In this document: positions 15,662 through 23,024 of the stretch, in pieces
Numbering within the stretch: position 1 is the stretch's first letter
How the letters are laid out: the number at the start of each line of letters is the position of its first letter
Assembly (NCBI RefSeq): GCF_913060805.1
Contig: NZ_CAJXTC010000028.1
Location: 1-64,000, forward strand
Origin: an uncultured Draconibacterium sp.
Lineage (GTDB): Bacteria; Bacteroidota; Bacteroidia; Bacteroidales; Prolixibacteraceae
DNA: 64,000 bases
Reading direction: 5' to 3'
Translations under genes and position numbers: made by a program
Notes under the pieces: model-generated
What the model was told of the DNA's origin: nothing
Database searches by the model: none
The model's input: only the letters and a program-made list of their open reading frames with translations

Positions 15662-17746
15662 TTATTTTATTTTCAATATTTTAGAAATATAAATTTCGTT
15701 TTTAAGTGATTTAATTTTAATAATATAAAGTCCAGCTGGAATATTTTTGATATTTAATTTGTTTTCATTAATCTCGGAAGCATAAATTACAGTTCCAGTA
15801 ATATCAATAAATTCAATTGTTTCTCCAATATCATTTTGTGGTAATTTAAAATAAATCAAGTCTGTTGTTGGATTTGGGTAGGCTATAAAATTTTCAACTT
15901 CTTCTACAGGTATGTCAGGTAGTTGCAAATCTGAAATATCTTGTTTCCAAACTCCATAATTATTTGTTCCAAAATAAAGTATGTTTGCATCAAGTAATAA
16001 TGCTCCACTCCAATAGTAGTTCGGCAACTTGGGTAATCCTTGATTAATATTCGACCATGTTTTACCTTGATTATTTGAAGCATAAACGCTGTCGGGTGTA
16101 CATAAAAATAAATAATTTTCGTTTGAAGTAAAGTCGTTTATACTCGTGGATAACCCGGGACTATTTTTCGGTAATCCTTTTCCACTATACTCCCATGTTT
16201 TACTATTGTTTTCTAATCGGAATAAATATGAAAATTCTAATGCAGCGAACAAAACCCCTTGACATTCTCCAAGTTTATAAACTCGCTCATTTGGTAATCC
16301 ATCATTGATAAATTCCCAGTTCAATCCAAAATCTGAAGTTTTTATAATTTCCCGGTTTCCGCAAGCTGCAATGTAAATCTCATTTCCTACAAAAAGTGCA
16401 TCATCATAATTGTTACAAACCAATCCAGAAGGGGGGCTAATATTCTTCCATGTTGTACCTTTATCTTCTGATAAAAAAACATATACATTTCCAACTGCAA
16501 TAACTTTGTTTCCACTGGCTTTTAATTTGAATGTTGTATGGTCGTATATTAAATCGGTTTTGTTTTGCCAGGAACTTCCGTTATCTGAAGTAATATAGGT
16601 CAGGTTCTTTTGTGGTACATATTCAGGACTGTTAGCAACAAAAAGCAAGGTGTTGTCTAAGTCTACAATATTCCAAACAATTCCCATTGAAATTGATTCA
16701 GTAGAGTTGCCCCAGCTTAAACCTTTATTTTTTGTTATCGAGACATTATTAAAATCAATTGCTGCAATGCATGAATCGTTTTTTTCTAAGTCAAGAATAT
16801 GGGAACAAATAATATGTCGGGACACGTTTTGCCAGTTCGTAATATCTCTGAATACGCCATCCTCGTTGGCTAAAAAGAATTGATTCTTATGTTTTGTGAT
16901 GCTTGATGTTGACAAACTTTTTAAACCAGTATTTTTTGCTGTCCAATCAATCCCATTGTTGTTTGAAACATAAATTCCTTCAAGCTTTGTTAATGCAAAA
17001 ATTGAATCATTAATAGCAATTAATTTATTTATTCTGTCATCAGATGAAAATGTATTCGATAATTGCCAAGTTGTTCCGTTATTAACAGATTTGTAGATTT
17101 TATTTTCTTTTGCAATAAACACAATGCTATCCTTACAAAGTATTGCATTCACTTTTATATTGTCCAAATTATTGTTAACGACCGACCAATTAAGATTCGT
17201 TTTAAGAGTTCTGTAAATTCCCTCTTTTGTTCCTGCAAAAATATATTGTTCGTTCCCGTCTATCGCAAATAAATCATAGGTATAAAAAATACCTGACGTT
17301 TCGTAGTATATTTCACTGGGAAGACCATCATTAAATTTGTTCCAATTTTTACCATTATTAGAATAGTAAAATCCTCCATCTTCCAACGCAGCATAAATAT
17401 TTTGGTCATCCGTATAAAAACCAGAAGTTTTACCTTTTTTATATAAAGAATAACTTTCTATCCAATCTTCATTGATTTGTAAAACCTTCCGAATACTTTC
17501 TCCTCCAAGATAAAGTTCATTTTTAAAAATTGTGTGCGTGTTAAAATTTGCAGGATTTACCGGAGACCAAGAATCTCCTTCGTCTGTTGAAATGAAAGTT
17601 CCGCAAGGAGCAGAAGCAATTAATGCTGAATCATAGGATGCAATGTCAGACATACTGATATTTGTAATAGGACCTTCAGTTTGTTGCCATTGACAAAATG
17701 AATTAATCGAGATTAGTAGAAAAAATATGATTGAGGTTATTCTCAT
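15662..17746 (-). CDS. T9SS-exported beta-propeller (Ycf48/sialidase-like repeat) protein in a cassette
   Basis: A 694-residue exported protein. Residues 1-19 are a signal peptide ending SFCQ. The body is built from repeated blades with the Asp-box-like pattern S.N.G.TW (for example SVNNGTTWQLS, SNNNGIDWTA, TSDNGSSWQN, SEDKGTTWKN), typical of Ycf48/BNR-type propellers. The last 75 residues are a type A T9SS sorting domain: IAYPNPTTDLIYFKL, then GTVIYASEI, LNIKNIPAGLYIIKIK and a basic end. It is therefore delivered to or beyond the outer membrane by the type IX system. No enzyme motif is apparent; binding or adhesion is likely. The gene is clearly more AT-rich than its neighbours and fills a 2.2-kb unit between two attC-like sites, suggesting acquisition by transfer. 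Confidence 0.85.
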   Translation of the reverse strand: MRITSIIFFLLISINSFCQWQQTEGPITNISMSDIASYDSALIASAPCGTFISTDEGDSWSPVNPANFNTHTIFKNELYLGGESIRKVLQINEDWIESYSLYKKGKTSGFYTDDQNIYAALEDGGFYYSNNGKNWNKFNDGLPSEIYYETSGIFYTYDLFAIDGNEQYIFAGTKEGIYRTLKTNLNWSVVNNNLDNIKVNAILCKDSIVFIAKENKIYKSVNNGTTWQLSNTFSSDDRINKLIAINDSIFALTKLEGIYVSNNNGIDWTAKNTGLKSLSTSSITKHKNQFFLANEDGVFRDITNWQNVSRHIICSHILDLEKNDSCIAAIDFNNVSITKNKGLSWGNSTESISMGIVWNIVDLDNTLLFVANSPEYVPQKNLTYITSDNGSSWQNKTDLIYDHTTFKLKASGNKVIAVGNVYVFLSEDKGTTWKNISPPSGLVCNNYDDALFVGNEIYIAACGNREIIKTSDFGLNWEFINDGLPNERVYKLGECQGVLFAALEFSYLFRLENNSKTWEYSGKGLPKNSPGLSTSINDFTSNENYLFLCTPDSVYASNNQGKTWSNINQGLPKLPNYYWSGALLLDANILYFGTNNYGVWKQDISDLQLPDIPVEEVENFIAYPNPTTDLIYFKLPQNDIGETIEFIDITGTVIYASEINENKLNIKNIPAGLYIIKIKSLKNEIYISKILKIK

Positions 17747-17764
17747 TTCTTTTTTTATAATTGG

Positions 17765-17896
17765 CTATAACGGTCACTTGTATGTGGTCGGGCGGGATTT
17801 CTGAAAGAAATCGTGTCAGACCCGCAGGAAAGTGGGCGCAAGGTCTGACTTGTCAGACCGCTGAAACCCCCGCCTGCCATGTACAATTTGTTACCA
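17765..17896 (-). repeat. attC-like recombination site 2 (after the lipoprotein cassette)
   Basis: On the - strand: R'' end TAATGGTAAC, spacer AAA, L'' TTGTACATGG, long palindromic centre with GTCTGAC arms, L' CCACATACAA, spacer GTGACC, R' GTTATAG. It shares TAACAAATTGTA and TACAAGTGACCGTTA patterns with site 1. The ten bases that open the lipoprotein cassette (GTTACCATTA, 18558-18549 on the - strand) are the exact reverse complement of the R'' end (17890-17899). Length 132 bp. Confidence 0.75.
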
Positions 17897-17918
17897 TTAG
17901 TTTTTTATTTGAGTTTCA

Positions 17919-18482
17919 TTAATAATCATCTTCTGGAATATTTAGTCTTTTTCTAAAAGGTACATAAGATGTTTCACCATCAACATCGTCAAAAAGAGCG
18001 AAATAATTATTTAAAAAAAATACATATGAAATTGTCGATTCTTTTCCAAAATCCGCGATTGAGTATTTTAAATCAAACTCATCTTCTCTTTTCTCTGTGT
18101 ATTTATTGGTTATAAAATTAAAACCACGATTAGTATACTCTTTATAAATAGTTGTGTCAAGTTTAAACGAATTCAAATATTGGCTTGTATCCTTAATATT
18201 TATTTCCTGGTTGAAAGAGTTTAATATAAAACTATGAAATGAAATATTTTGCGAGTAATTCTTACTGTCATAAAATTGTTTTAGGTCATAAGTCGTTGCA
18301 TAAATAATTGAGTCTGACTGTCTGATATAAAGTGGTATAAAACTTAGTTCAGGGGATGGTGGCGTGTCAAAACTGTAATTTAATAATCTATCCACAATTA
18401 TTTCATTTTCACTTTTCTTTGAATTACATGATGTAAGTAAAAGTGAAATTAGGATTGTTATAATTGTGAGATTCTTCGTCAT
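17919..18482 (-). CDS. Hypothetical lipoprotein in a cassette
   Basis: A 187-residue putative lipoprotein with no recognised family. The N-terminus MTKNLTIITILISLLLTSC gives a short basic n-region, a hydrophobic core and a lipobox ending LTSC, so Cys19 is the likely lipidated residue. An in-frame ATG at 18506 would add eight residues and is possible. The mature part is rich in Asp, Ser and aromatic residues, with no catalytic motif. Base composition is strikingly AT-rich compared with flanking housekeeping genes. It lies between attC-like sites 2 and 3, with its stop 20 bp before site 2, in the same orientation as the larger cassette. Function unknown. Confidence 0.68.
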   Translation of the reverse strand: MTKNLTIITILISLLLTSCNSKKSENEIIVDRLLNYSFDTPPSPELSFIPLYIRQSDSIIYATTYDLKQFYDSKNYSQNISFHSFILNSFNQEINIKDTSQYLNSFKLDTTIYKEYTNRGFNFITNKYTEKREDEFDLKYSIADFGKESTISYVFFLNNYFALFDDVDGETSYVPFRKRLNIPEDDY

Positions 18483-18551
18483 CAAATATTTTATATTTAT
18501 GTTCATTTTTATAGTTCAAAAATACTCAACTGCATCCTCATTCAAAATTAA

Positions 18552-18632
18552 TGGTAACGGTAATTGCATGTCTCGTAGCTTTGGTTTTGGCGTTGGCTTT
18601 TTACGGCTATGATGATATGCATAGTGTTATGT
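18552..18632 (-). repeat. attC-like recombination site 3 (upstream edge of the array)
   Basis: On the - strand: R'' end ACATAAC, spacer ACTA, L'' TGCAT, short centre, L' ATGCA, spacer ATTACC, R' GTTACCA. It shares the ACCGTTA junction of sites 1 and 2 but has a different stem and is shorter (81 bp). The gene of the cassette it would close is not found above 18640, so that cassette appears lost. Confidence 0.6.
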
Positions 18633-18896
18633 TTACGTTTTTTATTTCCTTCCATCTAAAAAGCGGGCGTTTTGAATTAAGCCCAATGCCCCAAACTGGC
18701 ACTTAAAAACGCAGGCTATTTTCTTTATACGGGTATAAGCTATTTTAGCTATCGGTTTTTCACTGATTTGTTGATGATAATTTGCAAGAGCAATTTTCAA
18801 TGTATCGGGTATTACAATTTTTTTGGTGCACTAAAGCTAATTATAATTTTTATGTTTTGATGGCTGGAAATAAATTTGTTAACATAAACTTTCAAC
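18633..18896. other. Gene-free stretch beyond the cassette array
   Basis: AT-rich DNA with no convincing coding frame, RNA gene or further attC-like site. I looked for the complement of the site 3 R'' end (AAACATAAC on the + strand) and did not find it. Confidence 0.4.
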
Positions 18897-19024
18897 TCCT
18901 CTCTACCCCTTTGTCTGTCGACATTTCCCCTCGTGAGGGGAAAAAGCATTGTTGCAAAGTCCACAAATCGGTTAACACCTGGCCCCTTCAGGGGAGAAGC
19001 TCCCAATAGGGTGAGTAGTAAGGG
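18897..19024. repeat. CCCCT..AGGGG dispersed-repeat remnants
   Basis: Two short palindromes, TTCCCC-TCGTGA-GGGGAA (18925-18942) and CCCCTTCAGGGG (18983-18994), followed by AGAAGCTCCCAATAGGGTGAG. The two small open frames that cross it on opposite strands look like products of the repeat, not genes. Confidence 0.45.
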
Positions 19025-19068
19025 CTTCAAATTTTCTATTCAATTAGGCACAATGAGATGATGACAAA

Positions 19069-19197
19069 GATGCTGAAACGAGTTCAGCATGACGTACTTG
19101 GTTATATCTCCTTTACTCAAAAAAGACGTCACCCTGAACTCGATTCAGAGGCTCAACATAATTACAGCCATTGCGAAAGAGGAACGACTGACGCAAT
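19069..19197. repeat. CTGAA..TTCAG and ATTGCG..CGCAAT dispersed-repeat remnants
   Basis: ATGCTGAA-ACGAG-TTCAGCAT is a perfect 8-bp hairpin (19070-19090). An inverted relative GTCACCCTGAACTCGATTCA lies at 19128-19147. A third element ATTGCG...CGCAAT spans 19170-19197. No coding capacity is seen. Confidence 0.5.
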
Positions 19198-19217
19198 TTC
19201 TGTCCTTCACAAAAAAA

Positions 19218-19260
19218 CACCACTTCCGAAACATGCATTCCTACACGTTCGAAAGTGGTG
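19218..19260 (-). terminator. Terminator of the PepSY-TM gene
   Basis: CACCACTT / AAGTGGTG stem extended by CGAA/TTCG with one bulge; on the - strand it is followed by a T7 run. It lies 25 bp past the stop codon at 19285. Confidence 0.75.
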
Positions 19261-19284
19261 AAACTTATAAAAAAAATACTCCCT

Positions 19285-19806
19285 CTACATTACCAGCATG
19301 ACCACAGCAAGCGCCAGGCCCAGTGCCGAAAATACCATTCCGCGCTTAAAATGTTTTGAGCGGGCTTTAAACATCCACAACGACGATAGTGCCAAAAACA
19401 ACATCAGCACACCAAAAACAGTGGTAAACCAGTGTGTCTTAGTTTGGCTCGAGGCCTTGTGCAACCCGTTCAGTTTGTTCATAAACTCGGGTAAACCTAC
19501 CGCCTGGTATATGGCTTCGCCAGTGGCTTTATTGTAAGTGCCATTGCCAAAATACACCAAATCGCCCTCGGTTTTTTCCACCTTAAAATCAAACAGATGC
19601 AACATCATTCCAAGTTGTTGCTCCTCCAAATTCGGCGGCAGTTGCCGTGTAATCGTTTTCTCACTTTTTAAAAATCCGGTGTCGCGGTACACCAAAATAA
19701 TTCCGCTAATGGCATAAATCAGTGTCATGCCAATCATTAAATATCCAATGTCGCGATGTAATGAGCGCATCCAGTGCTGCACCGATTTTTTCTTCTTTAC
19801 TTCCAT
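19285..19806 (-). CDS. PepSY-associated TM helix protein
   Basis: A 173-residue inner-membrane protein of the PepSY-TM type. The opening basic segment runs into HWMRSLHRDIGYLMIGMTLIYAISG, the typical first helix with conserved HRD/G residues. A periplasmic stretch (about residues 45-125) follows, then two closing helices (HWFTTVFGVLMLFLALSSLW and the C-terminal GMVFSALGLALAVVMLVM). Larger members take part in iron or siderophore reduction and signalling; this one is short and carries no haem-binding motif I can name, so the role is open. It stands alone, with a terminator after it and a 333-bp gap before nnr. Confidence 0.68.
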   Translation of the reverse strand: MEVKKKKSVQHWMRSLHRDIGYLMIGMTLIYAISGIILVYRDTGFLKSEKTITRQLPPNLEEQQLGMMLHLFDFKVEKTEGDLVYFGNGTYNKATGEAIYQAVGLPEFMNKLNGLHKASSQTKTHWFTTVFGVLMLFLALSSLWMFKARSKHFKRGMVFSALGLALAVVMLVM

Positions 19807-20139
19807 AAAATCCTATTTTGTTTTTTGTTAATCAAGTTTGGTTAAAGTGAGGAGCGTTTCAGGCTGCTAACTTTTTGTTTTATGATTGACTTCGGATTTT
19901 AAAAAGCGTTTAAAGAAGCATTTAAAAAGAAGTGGATATTTTAAACTAATGTTTTAATCAAAATAGGACCGCCACCATCAAAACATGATATTTATCAGTC
20001 AAAATGAATGGATACAAAAAAATAAAATAGGAGAAATATTTTTTCTGAAAAAGTATGGATTAAACAAAGAATGCACGATTTACTTCATCAAAATGCGTGA
20101 TTTGCCGGCAGGAAAAACCATCATACACGGCATTGGCTG
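19807..20139. other. Non-coding gap between PepSY-TM gene and nnr
   Basis: AT-rich with no open frame of note, no RNA gene and no clear hairpin terminator for nnr. It must hold the promoter of the PepSY-TM gene, but I see no good TAnnTTTG match. Confidence 0.4.
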
Positions 20140-21657
20140 TTACGATACTTTCTGAATTTTCAGAAATGCTTTTCCCAGGGTTTCGATAATATCGCCGGCC
20201 ATTAACGCGAATTCCGAGCGTTTTTTGGCCACCATATCTCCGGCCAGCCCATGCAGATAAACACCCACCAGCGCTGCATCAAACGATGCCATTCCCTGGG
20301 CCAGCAACCCCAGAATAATTCCGGTAAGTGCATCGCCGCTTCCGGCGGTTCCCATTCCCGAGTTGCCGGTGGAATTCCAGCAAAGCGTTCCATCGGGAGC
20401 AGCCACCGAAGTGTGCGCTCCTTTTAACACCACCACACAGTTGTATTTTTTGGCAAAAGCAATTTGTTTCTGAACGGCATCGTACGAGTCGGTAGTTTCG
20501 CCCACCAAACGCCGAAACTCGCCCGGATGCGGAGTAAGTACTGAGCCTTCGGGTAATTTCTCCAGCCATTTTTCATTTTCGGCCAGAATATTCAGCGCAT
20601 CGGCATCGATAACCATCGGTATTTTTGCCTCGTCGAACAGATCGCACAAAGCGCGGCACGAATTTCGTTTTAATCCCAGCCCCGGACCAACACCAATGGC
20701 GGCATAAGGCGTAAGATCGGGAAACGAAGTAAACATCGAATCGTGCTGATCGATGCTGGCCATTGCTTCGGGCACCGCAGTTTGAATGATCGGGAATCCC
20801 ATGTGTGGGACATGAGCTGTTAACAACCCCGCCCCGGCACGCAAACAGGCTTTCGATGCCAACACAGCCGCTCCCATTTTTCCGTAACTTCCGGCAATAA
20901 GCAGCGCGTGCCCAAAGGTTCCTTTATGATCGAATTTTGTACGCAGCGGTAAACGCGCCGCAATATCTGCTGCATCGGCAAACGAATATGGCGATGGTGT
21001 TTCGCGTATTCCATCGGGATGCAAACCGATAGGTAACACTTCCCACTGCCCCACAAACTGTTCGTTTTCGCGAAACAGAAAACTTATTTTCGGAAACTGC
21101 AGCGTTAGCGTGTAATCTGCGCGGATAATATTCTCCAAATTATTTTCGGCATTGTTTTCTCCCATCAATCCACTGGGAATATCAACTGCCACCACTGCAT
21201 TTAGCAACTGGTTGATGTGTTGCACCAATTGCGCCGGGAGTCCTTCCAAAGGCCTCGATAAACCGGAGCCAAACAAACCGTCAATCAGCACGTCTGTATC
21301 TGCAATTTGTGGAAAATCGTTTTCCGAGCGTAGTTTTGTCAGCTTTACTTTTCCTTGTTCTTCCAGTCGTTTGTAGTTGATGGCAGGCGATCCTTTCAAC
21401 GCTTTTCCAAAATCAAGCAGGTAAACTTCGCACTGGTAATCCAAATCGGCGAGTTGTCGCGCCATTGCCAAAGCATCTCCGCCATTGTTTCCGGGGCCGG
21501 CAAAAAACAGTAGCCGTTCTTCGGTTGAAAACTGTTGAACAATCCAGTTGGTCATTTGCAGCGAGGCACGTTCCATCAAATCGATATCCGCAATGGGTTC
21601 ATTTTCGACGGTAAACTTGTCGATTGCCGCTATTTGTTTTGTAGTAAATATCTTCAT
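20140..21657 (-). CDS. nnr: Bifunctional NAD(P)H-hydrate epimerase / ADP-dependent dehydratase
   Basis: Repairs hydrated NADH and NADPH. The N-terminal YjeF domain (residues 1 to about 215) interconverts the R and S epimers and shows FAGPGNNGGDALAMAR and DGLFGSGLSRPLEG with AVDIPSG. The C-terminal ribokinase-like domain (about 220-505) dehydrates S-NAD(P)HX using ADP and shows HKGTFGHALLIAGS, GVGPGLG, LTPHPGEF and GTAGSGDALTGII with the catalytic Asp. 505 residues is the usual size of the fused form. A long hairpin lies directly before the start codon (21661-21722), which may affect translation. Upstream on the same strand is an unrelated outer-membrane protein gene 147 bp away. Confidence 0.95.
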   Translation of the reverse strand: MKIFTTKQIAAIDKFTVENEPIADIDLMERASLQMTNWIVQQFSTEERLLFFAGPGNNGGDALAMARQLADLDYQCEVYLLDFGKALKGSPAINYKRLEEQGKVKLTKLRSENDFPQIADTDVLIDGLFGSGLSRPLEGLPAQLVQHINQLLNAVVAVDIPSGLMGENNAENNLENIIRADYTLTLQFPKISFLFRENEQFVGQWEVLPIGLHPDGIRETPSPYSFADAADIAARLPLRTKFDHKGTFGHALLIAGSYGKMGAAVLASKACLRAGAGLLTAHVPHMGFPIIQTAVPEAMASIDQHDSMFTSFPDLTPYAAIGVGPGLGLKRNSCRALCDLFDEAKIPMVIDADALNILAENEKWLEKLPEGSVLTPHPGEFRRLVGETTDSYDAVQKQIAFAKKYNCVVVLKGAHTSVAAPDGTLCWNSTGNSGMGTAGSGDALTGIILGLLAQGMASFDAALVGVYLHGLAGDMVAKKRSEFALMAGDIIETLGKAFLKIQKVS

Positions 21658-21660
21658 TCT

Positions 21661-21722
21661 AGAGAAAGCTGAAAGTTACAGGCCGAAACTGTCCTTTTTC
21701 GGCCTGCAACATTTGTTTTCTC
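21661..21722 (-). promoter_or_regulatory. Hairpin in the 5' leader of nnr
   Basis: An inner stem CAGGCCGAAA / TTTCGGCCTG is enclosed by an outer stem AGAGAAA / TTTCTCT that ends 3 nt before the nnr ATG. There is no T run after it, so it does not look like a terminator. It could mask the ribosome-binding region, or simply stabilise the mRNA end. Confidence 0.45.
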
Positions 21723-21803
21723 TAAATTATAAAAAACGGGGGTGAATCGCTGAATTTAAAAAGGGAATTATGATCGCAGCGATCCTTTTTTTTTGCGAAA
21801 CGT

Positions 21804-22829
21804 TTAATCCCACTCCCAACCTAAGCTGGTTTTAAACACAAAATCGTTTTTAGCTACGTCAACAAGCGGGTCGCTGTCGAAGTTATGCACATAACTTAGT
21901 TTTATGTAGAAATCGAGCGGCAAATCATATTTCAGCGAGGTGTCCATGTCGATACGCCATCTTCCCCAATCCGATAAACTCGGATAAGTGGTTAGCTTAA
22001 ACTGGAACGACAGATCGCCTATATCGTAGGCATTAAAATCAAACAGTCCCAGTCCTTCAAAACTACCCTGCGAGGTAGGATTGTCGCCGCCATATTTTTC
22101 CTGCGAGAATGCCAGACCAAGACCCGACTGCATATACAAATGATTGGTGCGGATGATGTACAAACCCAAACCTGCGCGGAATGTAGAACGCAGATCAAGC
22201 ATCTGTTCGCTGTTGCTCAGGAATTCGGCACCACCCATTATCATTCCGTTTCCCCAAATGTCGCGCACCAGTGATAGTCCACCATCAGTACGTTTTATCG
22301 GCTCAACATTATCCTGTCTTGTTCCCACATTATTTAAATTCGCGCTAATATTCCATTTTATACCGCGGTAGCTTACTTTGGCGGCCGCCGAGGTTTGCCG
22401 CACATTGTTGGCTTTACTTATCGATAGTCCGGCATCGATAGAAATAATTATCCGGTCGATAATCCGCTGTTCCAACGATTCAATTGCAACAATCTGATCC
22501 ATGGTGACCGTAATATTATCATCCAGTGTTTGAATAATTACTTTTTTAGGTTCGTCGGGCAAAAAGGCTAATCCCCCGTTGTACTTTTCTCCGTCTACAG
22601 TATAGATCATCAGCAGGCGGGTGCAAACCAAACCCTCAATTTCTTGCCAGTCAACCTGGAAATCGCTGTCGGCATAATCGGTATCGTAAACCAGCACACC
22701 ACGTTGCATCGATTTAATTTCGCCCACCAGTACATCCCCGTTCGAGGTGTATATTTTATCGTTTTGGGCAATTACCTGTGTAAATGATAAGATTAACAGT
22801 AGAATAAATGTAAATTTTTTGCTTCGCAT
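21804..22829 (-). CDS. DUF481-like outer-membrane protein
   Basis: A 341-residue exported protein. The frame is open for 36 codons upstream, but the ATG at 22829 starts a proper signal peptide (MRSKKFTFILLLILSFTQVIAQ), which decides the start. Residues about 25-130 form an N-terminal part with NGDVLVGEIKSMQRG, resembling Sm-like or secretin-adjacent modules. From about residue 140 onward there are alternating amphipathic strands ending in the aromatic FKTSLGWEWD, as in small outer-membrane beta-barrels of the YdiY/DUF481 kind. Substrate or partner unknown. Its stop is followed by a short GATCG-CAG-CGATC hairpin near 21772-21784. No operon partner is evident. Confidence 0.7.
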   Translation of the reverse strand: MRSKKFTFILLLILSFTQVIAQNDKIYTSNGDVLVGEIKSMQRGVLVYDTDYADSDFQVDWQEIEGLVCTRLLMIYTVDGEKYNGGLAFLPDEPKKVIIQTLDDNITVTMDQIVAIESLEQRIIDRIIISIDAGLSISKANNVRQTSAAAKVSYRGIKWNISANLNNVGTRQDNVEPIKRTDGGLSLVRDIWGNGMIMGGAEFLSNSEQMLDLRSTFRAGLGLYIIRTNHLYMQSGLGLAFSQEKYGGDNPTSQGSFEGLGLFDFNAYDIGDLSFQFKLTTYPSLSDWGRWRIDMDTSLKYDLPLDFYIKLSYVHNFDSDPLVDVAKNDFVFKTSLGWEWD

Positions 22830-22957
22830 GATTGAAAGATTTAAAAAACAGATAAAAATTACGGCATTTCGCTTTTCAAAGCAAATGTTTTTTTCATATT
22901 CTGTTAAACAACAATTTCGGTTGCTTTTATAAAGCATTGAACCTGACCAATATCAAG

Positions 22958-22987
22958 TTGTTAAACCTGAAAAGATTTTTATATTTG
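22958..22987 (+). promoter_or_regulatory. Bacteroidota promoter of the DUF819 gene
   Basis: -33 box GTTG (22957-22960), 19-nt spacer, -7 box TATATTTG (22980-22987): the best full promoter match in the window. The ATG at 23025 follows 38 nt after the -7 box. Confidence 0.75.
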
Positions 22988-23024
22988 CCACCTTACATAA
23001 AATTGAGGCAAAAAAAGAAGAGGT

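Noticed and set aside
18782-19030. Two overlapping small open frames on opposite strands
   Set aside because: Both run through CCCCT..AGGGG repeat debris and show no family features.
21755-21795. GATCG-CAG-CGATC hairpin with a T run as a + strand terminator
   Set aside because: No + strand gene precedes it; the neighbouring genes are on the - strand, where it is followed only by a weak T stretch.
21804-22937. Longer start for the DUF481-like protein
   Set aside because: The 36 extra residues would bury the clear signal peptide that begins at 22829.
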